Origin: Planctomycetota bacterium
GTDB taxonomy: Bacteria; Planctomycetota; UBA8108; UBA1146
Assembly: GCA_014240375.1 (NCBI GenBank)
Contig: JAAZXB010000009.1
Coordinates: 1 to 64,000, forward strand
DNA length: 64,000 bases
Direction: 5' to 3'
Below the pieces are notes generated by a model. It made no database searches, was not told the DNA's origin, and was given only the letters and a program-made list of their open reading frames with translations. A program made the position numbers and the translations under genes. Each line of letters opens with the position of its first letter. Position 1 is the stretch's first letter. Positions 35,321 through 43,812 of this stretch are shown here, in pieces.

Positions 35321-36604
35321 ATGATCAGAAACCTCGTCACTATCGTCGCCGCCAGCGTGCTGGCGCTCCTGACACTCTGCGGTGAACCGGTACAAGCCGA
35401 TGATCATCTCGAGTTCGAGGCAGACTTACGACTGCGCTGGGAGTACTCGAGCCCGTGGGATGGTGCCGTCGGAACCGCAAGCGATACCGTCACCATGATG
35501 CGAACGCGCATCGCCATGGCGACCGCTTTCTCCGACAACCTCGACTTCTCGATCGGCATCACCGATGCTCGCTCGCTGTCGGGACAGAACTCCGATCCGC
35601 GGATCGCCACCGGGGATCTCAGTGTCCGCGAGGTGTATCTGCAGGTCGCGGATCTGTCCGCGGTCAGTGAGCACCTCGAGTTTCTCTCCGGCTGGAGCCT
35701 GGGCCTGGGTAGATCTGCGGTCCCCACCTACGACAGCGGCCGGATCATCCACAGCGCTGACTGGAGCAATCTGGGGCCCGCAATTGCCGACGGCTATCAT
35801 CTCAACAACGATTTTCTCGACGGTGCTCTCGATCTCAATGTTCACTTTCTCACCCTCGCCAAGGATCCCACCGGCGGTGCGGGTTCCGGCGATCACTTTT
35901 ACGGTGCACACCTGGCCGTCGATTCGTTGCCAGTTGTCGATGGCAGCTTTTTCTACTGGAAGTACACCGCAGACCTCGCCAATCAGGCGGAAGCTGTTGC
36001 GGGCGGGAATCCAGATCCAGGTAGTTCCGGTGAAGATACCTACGGCTACTGCTTCTCGCTCAAGGAGGGGCTCATCTCGAGAGTCGGAATCGATGTCGAG
36101 TACGCTCTCCAGGACGGCAGCCGCTACGATGTGGGTGACGACGCCATCGAGAAACTCGATTCGCTCTATTACTCCATCGAGGCCACCTACGATCAGCCCG
36201 CAACCGATGACTTCGGAGCGCTGAACTGGCGTGCTGGCCGTATCCTCGCGACAGGCACCTCCGCAGGCGCGACCCGCCAGGAAGCCTTCCGCTCCCCCTT
36301 CGGTTCTCCTCATGGCACCCATGGCATCGCTGACCTGGTGGCCAACAGCAATATCGAGGATACCTACATCGGGGCCACCACCGAACTGATGGAGACCGAG
36401 GTCGATATCTCACTGCACATGCTGGCGGCAGATCAGGGCGAGGACTGGGGACAGGAACTGGATATTGTGCTCAGGCGCCAGCAGCAGCCGGACTTTCTCG
36501 GTGGGCTGATGCCACTCGAGGTGGGACTGGGCAAGTTCTCTTCCGATCACAGCACCCTCGACTCGACCACCTTCTTCTACGTCCAGTCGGGCTGGGACTT
36601 CTAG
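35321..36604 (+). CDS. Outer-membrane beta-barrel protein (porin-like), paralogue 2
   Basis: A 427-residue relative of the preceding gene. The start at ATG 35321 gives a signal peptide ending near PVQADDH; 29 further codons are open upstream but precede the signal. Shared features are DLRLRWEY at the mature N-terminus, SGRIIHSADW, GTHGIADL (GTNGIADM in paralogue 1), and a C-terminal TFFYVQSGWDF ending in Phe. Strand-turn patterns continue throughout. Compared with paralogue 1 it has extra loops (about 50 residues). The pair arose by tandem duplication and later divergence. The function is inferred only from barrel features. Confidence 0.8.
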   Translation: MIRNLVTIVAASVLALLTLCGEPVQADDHLEFEADLRLRWEYSSPWDGAVGTASDTVTMMRTRIAMATAFSDNLDFSIGITDARSLSGQNSDPRIATGDLSVREVYLQVADLSAVSEHLEFLSGWSLGLGRSAVPTYDSGRIIHSADWSNLGPAIADGYHLNNDFLDGALDLNVHFLTLAKDPTGGAGSGDHFYGAHLAVDSLPVVDGSFFYWKYTADLANQAEAVAGGNPDPGSSGEDTYGYCFSLKEGLISRVGIDVEYALQDGSRYDVGDDAIEKLDSLYYSIEATYDQPATDDFGALNWRAGRILATGTSAGATRQEAFRSPFGSPHGTHGIADLVANSNIEDTYIGATTELMETEVDISLHMLAADQGEDWGQELDIVLRRQQQPDFLGGLMPLEVGLGKFSSDHSTLDSTTFFYVQSGWDF

Positions 36605-36662
36605 TCGCGGCGGTGTGGAGAGTTCAAGTGAGTCAGGCGCCGGGTGAGCCTGCGGGACTTCT

Positions 36663-36753
36663 GCGCCCACCTCGTGCGCCCACCTCGTGCGCCCACCTCG
36701 TGCGCCCACCTCGTGCGCCCACCTCGTGCGCCCACCTCGTGGGACCACCTCGT
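36663..36753. repeat. Seven tandem 13-bp repeats between convergent genes
   Basis: Six identical units GCGCCCACCTCGT from 36663 to 36740, then one variant unit (36741-36753). They fill most of the 153-nt gap between the convergent second barrel gene and lepB. No spacers are present, so this is not a CRISPR. Confidence 0.95.
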
Positions 36754-36757
36754 GCGA

Positions 36758-37354
36758 TCAGAACAGTTTGAAATCGTCGAGCGGCCACAGTCGCAGCAAC
36801 ACCTTGCCACGAACCAGGTGCACCGGAACGATGCCGAAATCGCGGCTATCGCGGCTCTGCGGTCGATTATCCCCCATCATGAACAGGTGGTCCGCCTCGA
36901 CCTCGATGACATCGCCGGGTCGATCGGGGAACAGGGTTCGATGAGTGTATTCTTCAGTCAAGGCCTCGCCATTGAGCAGTACCAGGTCTCCGACCAGCTC
37001 GATTCGATCGCCACCGATTCCGATGACTCGCTTGATCAAGTTCTTGGCTGGATCCTCGGGAGAGATGAAGATGATCAGATCTCCACGTTCGATCTCTCCG
37101 AGTGCCGGTCGCACCTTGTCGACCACCACCCGCTGGCCATCCTGGAGCGTCGGCGCCATCGAATGGCCGCTGATGGAGTAGACCTGGGTGACAAAGGTGT
37201 GGAGCCCCAGTGCCAGCGGGATGGCGATGGCCAGCACCAGCAGTGCCTCGAGCAGCAATCGTTGGATGGGGGACCGAGGCGGCGCTGTGGTCGCAGCGGA
37301 GTTTTCTCCGGGGACCGAATCGAGCGGATCTGTGGGGGACTGAAATGCGTTCAA
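36758..37354 (-). CDS. lepB: Signal peptidase I
   Basis: Cleaves signal peptides of exported proteins at the outer face of the inner membrane. The 198-residue protein has one N-terminal membrane helix (LLLEALLVLAIAIPLALG), the catalytic Ser in SGHSMAPTL (about 65), the general-base Lys in LIKRVIGIGGD (about 108), and the box E motif MMGDNRPQSRDSRDFG. The start is a TTG at 37352-37354 that overlaps the upstream gene's TGA (TTGA), so translation is probably coupled. No ATG or GTG exists before the membrane helix. It is a short type with one TM. Confidence 0.93.
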   Translation of the reverse strand: MNAFQSPTDPLDSVPGENSAATTAPPRSPIQRLLLEALLVLAIAIPLALGLHTFVTQVYSISGHSMAPTLQDGQRVVVDKVRPALGEIERGDLIIFISPEDPAKNLIKRVIGIGGDRIELVGDLVLLNGEALTEEYTHRTLFPDRPGDVIEVEADHLFMMGDNRPQSRDSRDFGIVPVHLVRGKVLLRLWPLDDFKLF

Positions 37355-37842
37355 CAGTCCTTCTCGCCATCGACTCCGGGGCTAGCAGATGGAGTCTTGG
37401 GCTCCTGGATACGCCCGGAGGAGATCTCTTCCAGTCGCTGAATCCACTGGAGCCAGGGTCCTGGATCTCGTCCCAGATCCTTGCCACTGAGACGTACCAG
37501 CTCCTGGTGGACCGTATCGACCACTTCATGGTTGGCGGTTTCGAGAGCTCGGATCAGGATCCGAATCGCTCCGACATGCTGGAGTCCCGGTTGAAGCCGC
37601 AATAGCGCCTTGGCGAGGGCTCCTTGCCTGCGGCGAGTCACGGCTCCCAGCAGGTGCTCTCCGAGAACCCCGACCAGCGTCAATGCGAGGGCGCCTCGAA
37701 GTAGCCTCTCGGAGCCTCCAGCGGCTTCAGCGGTGGCTTGGTAGAGTCCCCAGCCGGGGTCGAGAACCAGTACCAGCATCACCACCAGGGCCAGGAGCCA
37801 CAGGTTACGTACTGCAATGCTAAGTGCTCGTAGTGTTTTCAT
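37351..37842 (-). CDS. Small membrane protein upstream of lepB, unknown function
   Basis: A 163-residue protein with two hydrophobic helices (LWLLALVVMLVLVLDPGW and LLRGALALTLVGVLGEHLL). A basic, helical C-terminal region follows, with the pattern AIRILIRALETANHEVVDTVHQELVRLSG in outline. It overlaps lepB by 4 nt and follows purH with an 18-nt gap, so all three are probably one transcript. The ribosome-binding site is weak. I do not recognise a family. Confidence 0.65.
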   Translation of the reverse strand: MKTLRALSIAVRNLWLLALVVMLVLVLDPGWGLYQATAEAAGGSERLLRGALALTLVGVLGEHLLGAVTRRRQGALAKALLRLQPGLQHVGAIRILIRALETANHEVVDTVHQELVRLSGKDLGRDPGPWLQWIQRLEEISSGRIQEPKTPSASPGVDGEKDC

Positions 37843-37860
37843 CGGCTCTGGGCACTGTTT

Positions 37861-39453
37861 CTAGTGACGGAAGTGTCGCTCTCCAGTGAATACCATGGCG
37901 ATCCCTGCGGCATTGGCCACCTCGATCACCGATCCATCGCGGATCGATCCTCCCGGTTGGATCACTGCCGTGACTCCGGAAGCGATGGCGGCCTCGACCC
38001 CATCCGGGAAGGGGAAGAATGCATCGGAGGCGAGGGATGAACTCTTGCAACGATCCCCAGCCTTGCGACAGGCGATCTCGACTGCATCGACTCGACTGGG
38101 TTGACCGGCCCCGACACCGACCACGGCCCGATCGTGGGCCAGCAGGATCGCATTGGAACGAACATGAGGCAGGACTCTCCAGCCAAACAGTAGGTCTTGC
38201 CACTCCTGATCGGTGGGAGCCCGATCGCTGGCTACGGTGAAGTCTGCAGGCTGCTGGAGGCTTCGATCTTTGGTCTGGAGCAACATCGCTCCAGGTACCG
38301 ACCGGATCTCGATGGGCAGCGTCTCTGGATCACCAGTCTCGCCCCCCTCCAGCATTCGACAGGAACGACCCCACTTGACCCCGTCGCGAATCGCTTCCAT
38401 CGCACCAGGCAAGAACTTCGGTGCGTGGATCACTTCAAAGAACAGGTCGGTGGTGGCGATTCGACGCGCCAGTTCCTCGTCGAGCGGCTGGGACAGGGCG
38501 AGGATCCCGCCGAATGCGCTGATCGGATCTCCCGCCAGTGCCGCCTCGAAGGCGGAGCCGAGGCTCTGTCGCTCGGCCGCTCCACAGGGGAGGCAGTGCT
38601 TGACCACCACCGCTGCGGGGCCCTCGAGACCGCGGCAGCACTCGATGGCTGCAGAAGCGTCGAGGATGTTGTTGTAAGACAGTGCCTTACCGCCGTGACA
38701 GGTGGCATCGGCGATCGAGAAGGAGTCTCCGTCGTTTCTCTGATACCAGGCGGATTCCTGGTGGGGATTCTCGCCGTAACGCAGCGATCCGACCCGGGTC
38801 CACTGCTCGGTGACACTCTCTGGAAACGCACCTTCGACCTGCTGTCCGAGCCAGTTGGAAATGGAGGCGTCGTAGGCGGCAGTGCGACGGAACGCCTCGA
38901 GAGCCAGGTCGATTCTGGTCGAGTGGGACAGCTGGCACTGCTGCTCCTTCAGTTCAGCGATGATCGCCGGATATCTCTCAGGATCGACCACGACCGCCAC
39001 GTCGCGGTGGTTTTTCGCTGCTGCCCGAACCATCGCGGGGCCGCCGATATCGATCTGCTCGACGGTATCCTCGAAGGACTCTCCTGCGGCGACCGTCTGT
39101 TCGAAGGGGTAGAGGTTCACCACCAGTAGATCGATGGGAGGAATGCCATGTTCATGACACGACTCCAGATCTCCCTCGACATCTCTGCGTGCGAGCAGGC
39201 CGCCGTGCACCCTCGGGTGCAGTGTCTTGACCCGGCCACCCATCATCTCCGGAAATCCGGTCACCTCCTCGACCGGGCGCACGGTGATTCCCCCATCCTG
39301 GAGTACTGCTGCAGTACCTCCTGTGGACAGGATCTCGACTCCCAGTTGTTGAAGGGTGGAGCACAACTCGACCACCCCTTGTTTGTCGCTGACAGCGATC
39401 AGGGCGCGTTCAATCTTGCGTGGTGCTGGAGTGGTTCCGGAGAGGTCTGACAT
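37861..39453 (-). CDS. purH: Bifunctional AICAR formyltransferase / IMP cyclohydrolase
   Basis: Catalyses the last two steps of de novo IMP synthesis. The 530-residue protein begins with the MGS-like cyclohydrolase domain (ALIAVSDKQGVVELC, EILSTGGTAAVL, GGRVKTLHPRVHGGLL). The AICAR transformylase follows, with SLRYGENPHQESA, the catalytic Lys-His in VVKHCLPCGAA, and SDAFFPFPDGVEAA. The start at ATG 39451-39453 is preferred to a TTG 12 codons upstream. The Asn usual in the KHxNPCG motif is replaced here, which is tolerated in other members (the eukaryotic enzyme also lacks it). It heads an apparent operon with the small membrane protein and lepB. Confidence 0.95.
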   Translation of the reverse strand: MSDLSGTTPAPRKIERALIAVSDKQGVVELCSTLQQLGVEILSTGGTAAVLQDGGITVRPVEEVTGFPEMMGGRVKTLHPRVHGGLLARRDVEGDLESCHEHGIPPIDLLVVNLYPFEQTVAAGESFEDTVEQIDIGGPAMVRAAAKNHRDVAVVVDPERYPAIIAELKEQQCQLSHSTRIDLALEAFRRTAAYDASISNWLGQQVEGAFPESVTEQWTRVGSLRYGENPHQESAWYQRNDGDSFSIADATCHGGKALSYNNILDASAAIECCRGLEGPAAVVVKHCLPCGAAERQSLGSAFEAALAGDPISAFGGILALSQPLDEELARRIATTDLFFEVIHAPKFLPGAMEAIRDGVKWGRSCRMLEGGETGDPETLPIEIRSVPGAMLLQTKDRSLQQPADFTVASDRAPTDQEWQDLLFGWRVLPHVRSNAILLAHDRAVVGVGAGQPSRVDAVEIACRKAGDRCKSSSLASDAFFPFPDGVEAAIASGVTAVIQPGGSIRDGSVIEVANAAGIAMVFTGERHFRH

Positions 39454-39651
39454 GTGCGAAGGGCCTTTCCTGGGAGCGCAGAAACTCAAATTGGCGTGGG
39501 AATGAGCGGCTCAATCGGTCTTCATTCTCCTGAGTTCGATACCCTCGGCACCCTTTCGAGAGAGTCGGGGGTTGATGGCTAGATCCTAGCCCGGTTCCCT
39601 GTAGTGGTCTAGCGAGGCGAACTGGGAAGTTGTGAAGAGAGCGAGGGCCGT

Positions 39652-41334
39652 GTGAAGAGATTGGAGTGGCAGCCGGATCTGGGGCGAATCGCGATTCGCT
39701 TCTCCTATGACCCACTGCTGGTTGCAGAGGTAAAGATGATTCCCGGCCGTCAATGGCACCGGGATCAGAAATTGTGGAGTGTTCCCCTCGGCAGTGCCGG
39801 GGAAGCGGCACGCATCTTGATGCCCCTCGGATTTGAGCCGACAGCAGAAGTGGAGCGGTTGCTCAACGGTGAAGTGGAAGGGCTGGCAGGGATCGGCGAG
39901 CAGGTGGCAGAAACAGCCGCCCCATCCGATCCAGTGAGCGAAGGCTGGAGCGTCACGCGCCTCAATGAAACGGTCAGGGACGCGCTGCAGAGATCGCTGC
40001 CGCAGACCATCTGGCTCCAGGGAGAGGTGCTGGAGTTCGACCGGAACAGTCACCGAGATCACATCTTTTTCAAGATTGTCGAGAAGGCGGAGGGGGAGGA
40101 CCGTCCGCGAGCCTCAGTCACTGCGGTGCTGTTTCAGGGCAACAAGGATCGAGTACTGAAGCGATTTGCAGAGACAGAAACTGACCTGACCGATGGGCTA
40201 CAGGTGCGCATTCAGGTGCGAGTCGATCTCTATGTTCTGAACGGATCCTATCAGGTGGTGGTGGAGGATATTGATCCGGCCTACACCCTGGGAGAGATCG
40301 CTCGGCGTCGCGAACGGATCCTGGCGGAACTCCGAAATCGAGGTCTTGAGCAGCAGAACCTGTCGCGACTCTGGCCGCTGGTCCCCTTGAGGATTGGAGT
40401 CCTTACCAGCCCCGGCAGCGATGCGTGGAAGGATCTGATTCACCAGTTGCGAGGGTCTGGTTTCTCCTTCGATGTCACTCTCTACGGGGTCCATGTCCAG
40501 GGTGAAAGAACTGAAGCAGAGGTGCTGAAGGGACTCGAGTACTTCGAGCAGCATGCCGCTGATTTCGATGCGTTGTTACTGGTCAGAGGAGGAGGATCAC
40601 GGGCGGATCTGATGGCCTTCGACTCCTTGCCGCTGGCACTGGCGGTGGCCCAGCACTCGCTCAAGATCATGGTAGGCATCGGGCACCAGGCAGATCGATC
40701 GGTGCTGGATGAAATTGCCCACTCGGAAAAAACGCCCACCGCCGCAGGTCAGCAGTTGGTCCAGCAGGTCAGCGGTTTCTGGGAACGGGTCCGAGACCAG
40801 CTGTCCCGAATCATGATCGGGGCCCGTCATCGCATCGATCGGTCTCGGTCGGGTCTGAACAGTTCGCGCTCGCAGATTTCCCGAGGGGCCTCGCTGGCGC
40901 TGCTCGAGCAACGCCGCAGACTTCAACTGGTGGCCAGTGGCCTGGAGTCATCTGCGGCGGGCCAGTTAGGAGAGGCGCGGGGAATGCTCAAGGCGTCTCG
41001 CCAGTGGCTTTCCAGCGCCACTGCGAGGGCTCTTCGAGTCGCTGCAGATCAACGAGTCGGTCAAATAGAGCGGCTGCAGACCAGTGCTTGTCAGCAACTG
41101 GTACGGCAGCGAGAACGTCTGGCCCTACGACATGTCCAGGTCCGGGGAGCAGATCCGCAGACGATACTGGCCCGAGGGTTTGCCTGGGTTCGGGATCGAT
41201 CTGGTCGTACGATCGGGTCTCAAGCGGGAGTTCGCATCGATCAGGAAATATCAGTCCGATTTTTCGACGGGGTCGTGGATGCCCGGATTGAAGCCTCCAG
41301 AAGTGACTCCTCCGGGGGTCTGTCCAGTCGATGA
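39652..41334 (+). CDS. xseA: Exodeoxyribonuclease VII large subunit with N-terminal HARP-like domain
   Basis: A 560-residue XseA. The usual enzyme starts near residue 98 (WSVTRLNETVRDAL), with an OB-fold (TIWLQGEVLEF...HIFFKI) and the catalytic region (RIGVLTSPGSDAWKD, LLLVRGGGSRADL, VGIGHQADRSVLDEIA, KTPTAAGQQL). A coiled-coil C-terminus and PQTILARGFAWVRD follow. In front is an extra domain (residues about 10-70: IAIRFSYDPLLVAEVKMIPG, RQWHRDQKLWSVPL). This resembles the HARP-like DNA-binding module seen in SMARCAL1-type proteins and some recombinases. The start is a GTG at 39652 with GCGAGGG upstream. XseB follows 54 nt downstream. With XseB it degrades single-stranded DNA. Confidence 0.93.
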   Translation: MKRLEWQPDLGRIAIRFSYDPLLVAEVKMIPGRQWHRDQKLWSVPLGSAGEAARILMPLGFEPTAEVERLLNGEVEGLAGIGEQVAETAAPSDPVSEGWSVTRLNETVRDALQRSLPQTIWLQGEVLEFDRNSHRDHIFFKIVEKAEGEDRPRASVTAVLFQGNKDRVLKRFAETETDLTDGLQVRIQVRVDLYVLNGSYQVVVEDIDPAYTLGEIARRRERILAELRNRGLEQQNLSRLWPLVPLRIGVLTSPGSDAWKDLIHQLRGSGFSFDVTLYGVHVQGERTEAEVLKGLEYFEQHAADFDALLLVRGGGSRADLMAFDSLPLALAVAQHSLKIMVGIGHQADRSVLDEIAHSEKTPTAAGQQLVQQVSGFWERVRDQLSRIMIGARHRIDRSRSGLNSSRSQISRGASLALLEQRRRLQLVASGLESSAAGQLGEARGMLKASRQWLSSATARALRVAADQRVGQIERLQTSACQQLVRQRERLALRHVQVRGADPQTILARGFAWVRDRSGRTIGSQAGVRIDQEISVRFFDGVVDARIEASRSDSSGGLSSR

Positions 41335-41388
41335 TTTGATGGATAGACTTAGCCTTTCGGGTTCGATTCCAGGAAAGAAGATGACTCG

Positions 41389-41628
41389 ATGAACGCAAAG
41401 AAGTTGCCGGGGTACAGGGAAGCGACCGACGAGATCGACAAGATCTTGCAGCGGATCGATGAGAACTCCGAAGTCGATGTCGATGCGCTGGCCGACGATG
41501 TGGAACGTGCTGCAGAGTTATTGCAACTCTGTGGCGAGAAACTGAAGGCGGCCGAGGTCCGCGTTCAGGAGGTTTCACAAAGGCTGGCTGTGGAACAAGA
41601 GCACGATTCCGCAGATGAAGAAGAATAG
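41389..41628 (+). CDS. xseB: Exodeoxyribonuclease VII small subunit
   Basis: A 79-residue helical protein with the XseB pattern: a first helix (YREATDEIDKILQRIDE), DVDALADDVERAAELLQLCGEKLKAAE, and an acidic tail. It binds the coiled-coil of XseA. It follows xseA and precedes a PfkB kinase by 12 nt. Confidence 0.9.
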   Translation: MNAKKLPGYREATDEIDKILQRIDENSEVDVDALADDVERAAELLQLCGEKLKAAEVRVQEVSQRLAVEQEHDSADEEE

Positions 41629-41640
41629 AGGAGAGTAAGT

Positions 41641-42573
41641 ATGTCACTTGTGGTGGTTGGAAGCGTCGCCTTCGATTCGATCGAGACTCCCGATGGCTTC
41701 GTCAAAGATGCTCTCGGAGGATCTGCGGTACATTTCTCTCTGGCAGCTGCTCTGTTCGGGCAGGTCCAACTGGTCGGTGTGATCGGGGAGGACTTTCCCG
41801 AGGATCGGCATCAGTTGCTTCGCGATCGGGGAGTGTGTACCGAAGGACTCGAAGTGATCCCCGGCGGCGAGACTTTTCGTTGGTCAGGAAAATACTTCGA
41901 CGATATGGATCAACGAGAAACGCTCAGTTGCGACCTCAATGTATTCGAACAATTCAAACCGAATGTTCCTGCGGCGTATCGAGACACCGACTTCTTGTTC
42001 CTGGGTAACGGCGCTCCGGTGACCCAGTCGAGCGTGCTCAGTCAGATGAGTGCTTCTCCCTTTACCATGGTCGACACGATGAATTTCTGGATCGACCAGG
42101 ACCGATCGGAACTGATCGCCTTGTTGAGCCAGGTCGATGCGCTGGTGCTCAACGATGAGGAAGCGTATCTGCTCAGTGGCGAAAAAAACCTGGTGCGTGC
42201 GGGTCGCTGGATTCGCAAGCTGGGACCCAGATACGTCATCGCGAAGAAGGGGCAGCATGGCGCGACCATCTTCCACGAGGATGGCGAGACGGCACTCCCT
42301 GCACTGCCTCTTGCAGATGTGGTCGACCCCACAGGAGCGGGCGATTCCTTCGCCGGTGGATTGCTGGGCAGCCTCCAGCGATCGCGCAGGACCGATCTCG
42401 ACGCCATCAAGGTGGCCGTGGCCTGGGGAACGATCACCGCTTCCTTCTGTTGTGGCGGATACGGGGTCGAAGGCATTCTCTCTGCAAACCAGTCCTCATT
42501 GAGGGAGAGATTTGACCACTACCGCAAGATGCTCGACCTCGGAACGGTAGAGATCCCGCTGGCTTCACTCTGA
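41641..42573 (+). CDS. PfkB-family carbohydrate kinase
   Basis: A ribokinase-fold sugar or nucleoside kinase (310 residues). N-terminal LVVVGSVAFDSIETP and GGSAVHFSLAAALFG, LNDEEAYLLSGEK in the middle, VIAKKGQHGATIF, and the PfkB signature DPTGAGDSFAGG with the catalytic Asp are all present. GAGGAGAG precedes the ATG. Substrate is not evident. The family includes adenosine, ribose and fructose kinases; the YFDDMDQRETL insert is typical of a little-studied subgroup. It is co-directional with xseAB. Confidence 0.9.
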   Translation: MSLVVVGSVAFDSIETPDGFVKDALGGSAVHFSLAAALFGQVQLVGVIGEDFPEDRHQLLRDRGVCTEGLEVIPGGETFRWSGKYFDDMDQRETLSCDLNVFEQFKPNVPAAYRDTDFLFLGNGAPVTQSSVLSQMSASPFTMVDTMNFWIDQDRSELIALLSQVDALVLNDEEAYLLSGEKNLVRAGRWIRKLGPRYVIAKKGQHGATIFHEDGETALPALPLADVVDPTGAGDSFAGGLLGSLQRSRRTDLDAIKVAVAWGTITASFCCGGYGVEGILSANQSSLRERFDHYRKMLDLGTVEIPLASL

Positions 42574-42633
42574 TCGGTCAACTCGGGGGTAACCGCGCGC
42601 ATCTCGGGAATCACCGCAAGTGGGAGGTGCCGA

Positions 42634-43560
42634 TTGCGGAGTGAAGATCTCGCTCATCACCATCACCCTTTGACCGAGATGTTTGAGCAACCTTCCAGTC
42701 CAGGGGAGTGGGCAGAGCACGCCATCCGCAGCGACCAGATCCACCATTTCGAGGAGCATGGTTTCGTCTCTGGTATCCCCGTACTCGATGGCCAGCAGGT
42801 GGAACTGTTGCGAGAGCAGCTGGCTCGCTTGATGAATCCATCACACCCGGGCCACTCACTTTTTTACGAGTTCCACTCCAATGAATCGAAAGACCCGGAG
42901 ACGGTCTTGTTTCACGCATTGGGAGGCTGGCGCATCGAGGATGGATTCCACGACCTGCTCTACTCACCGACCTTGAGAATGACTGCCTTCCAGTTACTCG
43001 GTGCTGCGGTTCGTTTTTTTCACGACCAATTGTTTTGCAAACCTCCGGCGCATGGAGGTGCGGTGTCTTGGCACCAGGATTATTCGTACTGGACCTGGAC
43101 CCAGCCGATGGCTCACCTGACCTGCTGGATCGCGCTCGATGACGCCACTCCTGAAAATGGTTGCATGCACTACGTTCCCGGATCGCATCGCTGGGGTCTG
43201 CTTCCTATCACTGGTCTTGCATCCGACATGGATGCAGTCGAACAGATCCTCGACCCGGATCAGAAGCGTGCATTCGCTGGGCAGCTAGCCGCACCTCTTC
43301 GGGCGGGGGAAGCGGTGTTCCATCACCCCCTGGTGATGCACGGCTCGTATCAGAATCGGTCAGAGTTTCAGCGCCGTGGTGCGGTGGTCAATTTTGCGGC
43401 AGATGGGGTCTGGTCTCATCCGGAGGCGCTTGAGGGGCCTGGCAGCGATCGATTCCCCATCCTTCCGGAGGGACAGCCGCTCGCCGGTCGCTATTACCCG
43501 CTACTGTTCGATCCGGCGCGGGAACTGGCGGGAGAGATCGATTCAATTCCACACCTATGA
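42634..43560 (+). CDS. Phytanoyl-CoA dioxygenase (PhyH) family protein
   Basis: A Fe(II)/2-oxoglutarate-dependent oxygenase of the PhyH family (308 residues). The iron triad is visible: His and Asp in VSWHQDYSYW (about 147 and 149) and distal His in HPLVMHGSYQN (about 236). LDDATPENGCMHYVPGSHRWG is a hallmark stretch. The start is TTG 42634 with GGGAGGT 5 nt upstream; ATG 42679 is possible but has no ribosome-binding site. It lies 60 nt after the PfkB gene. Substrate is unknown. Confidence 0.88.
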   Translation: MRSEDLAHHHHPLTEMFEQPSSPGEWAEHAIRSDQIHHFEEHGFVSGIPVLDGQQVELLREQLARLMNPSHPGHSLFYEFHSNESKDPETVLFHALGGWRIEDGFHDLLYSPTLRMTAFQLLGAAVRFFHDQLFCKPPAHGGAVSWHQDYSYWTWTQPMAHLTCWIALDDATPENGCMHYVPGSHRWGLLPITGLASDMDAVEQILDPDQKRAFAGQLAAPLRAGEAVFHHPLVMHGSYQNRSEFQRRGAVVNFAADGVWSHPEALEGPGSDRFPILPEGQPLAGRYYPLLFDPARELAGEIDSIPHL

Positions 43561-43812
43561 GCCCCTGAGCGGGTCGCAGGGGAGGTTGCGGGGCTTGCAG
43601 CGGCCGCTGGAAGTGGTCAGCCATGCGGGTTGCTCATGGTCACTGTGGATCGGTGCCCCGCCGTGGACGCGGCCGCTTCTCGGGTCCCCTTGCGGCTTCC
43701 GCTCGATCTCATCAGAATGTCCTCAGGGGCGTGGTTGAGCGTCTCGAACCAGAACGTTTGAAACTCTGGAAAATGACCTTCTGAGATCTCTTGTCGAGAG
43801 TGGAGTCGGAAC

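Noticed and set aside
36663-36753. Possible CRISPR array
   Set aside because: Units of 13 bp are directly contiguous with no spacers; it is a simple tandem repeat, and no cas genes are present.
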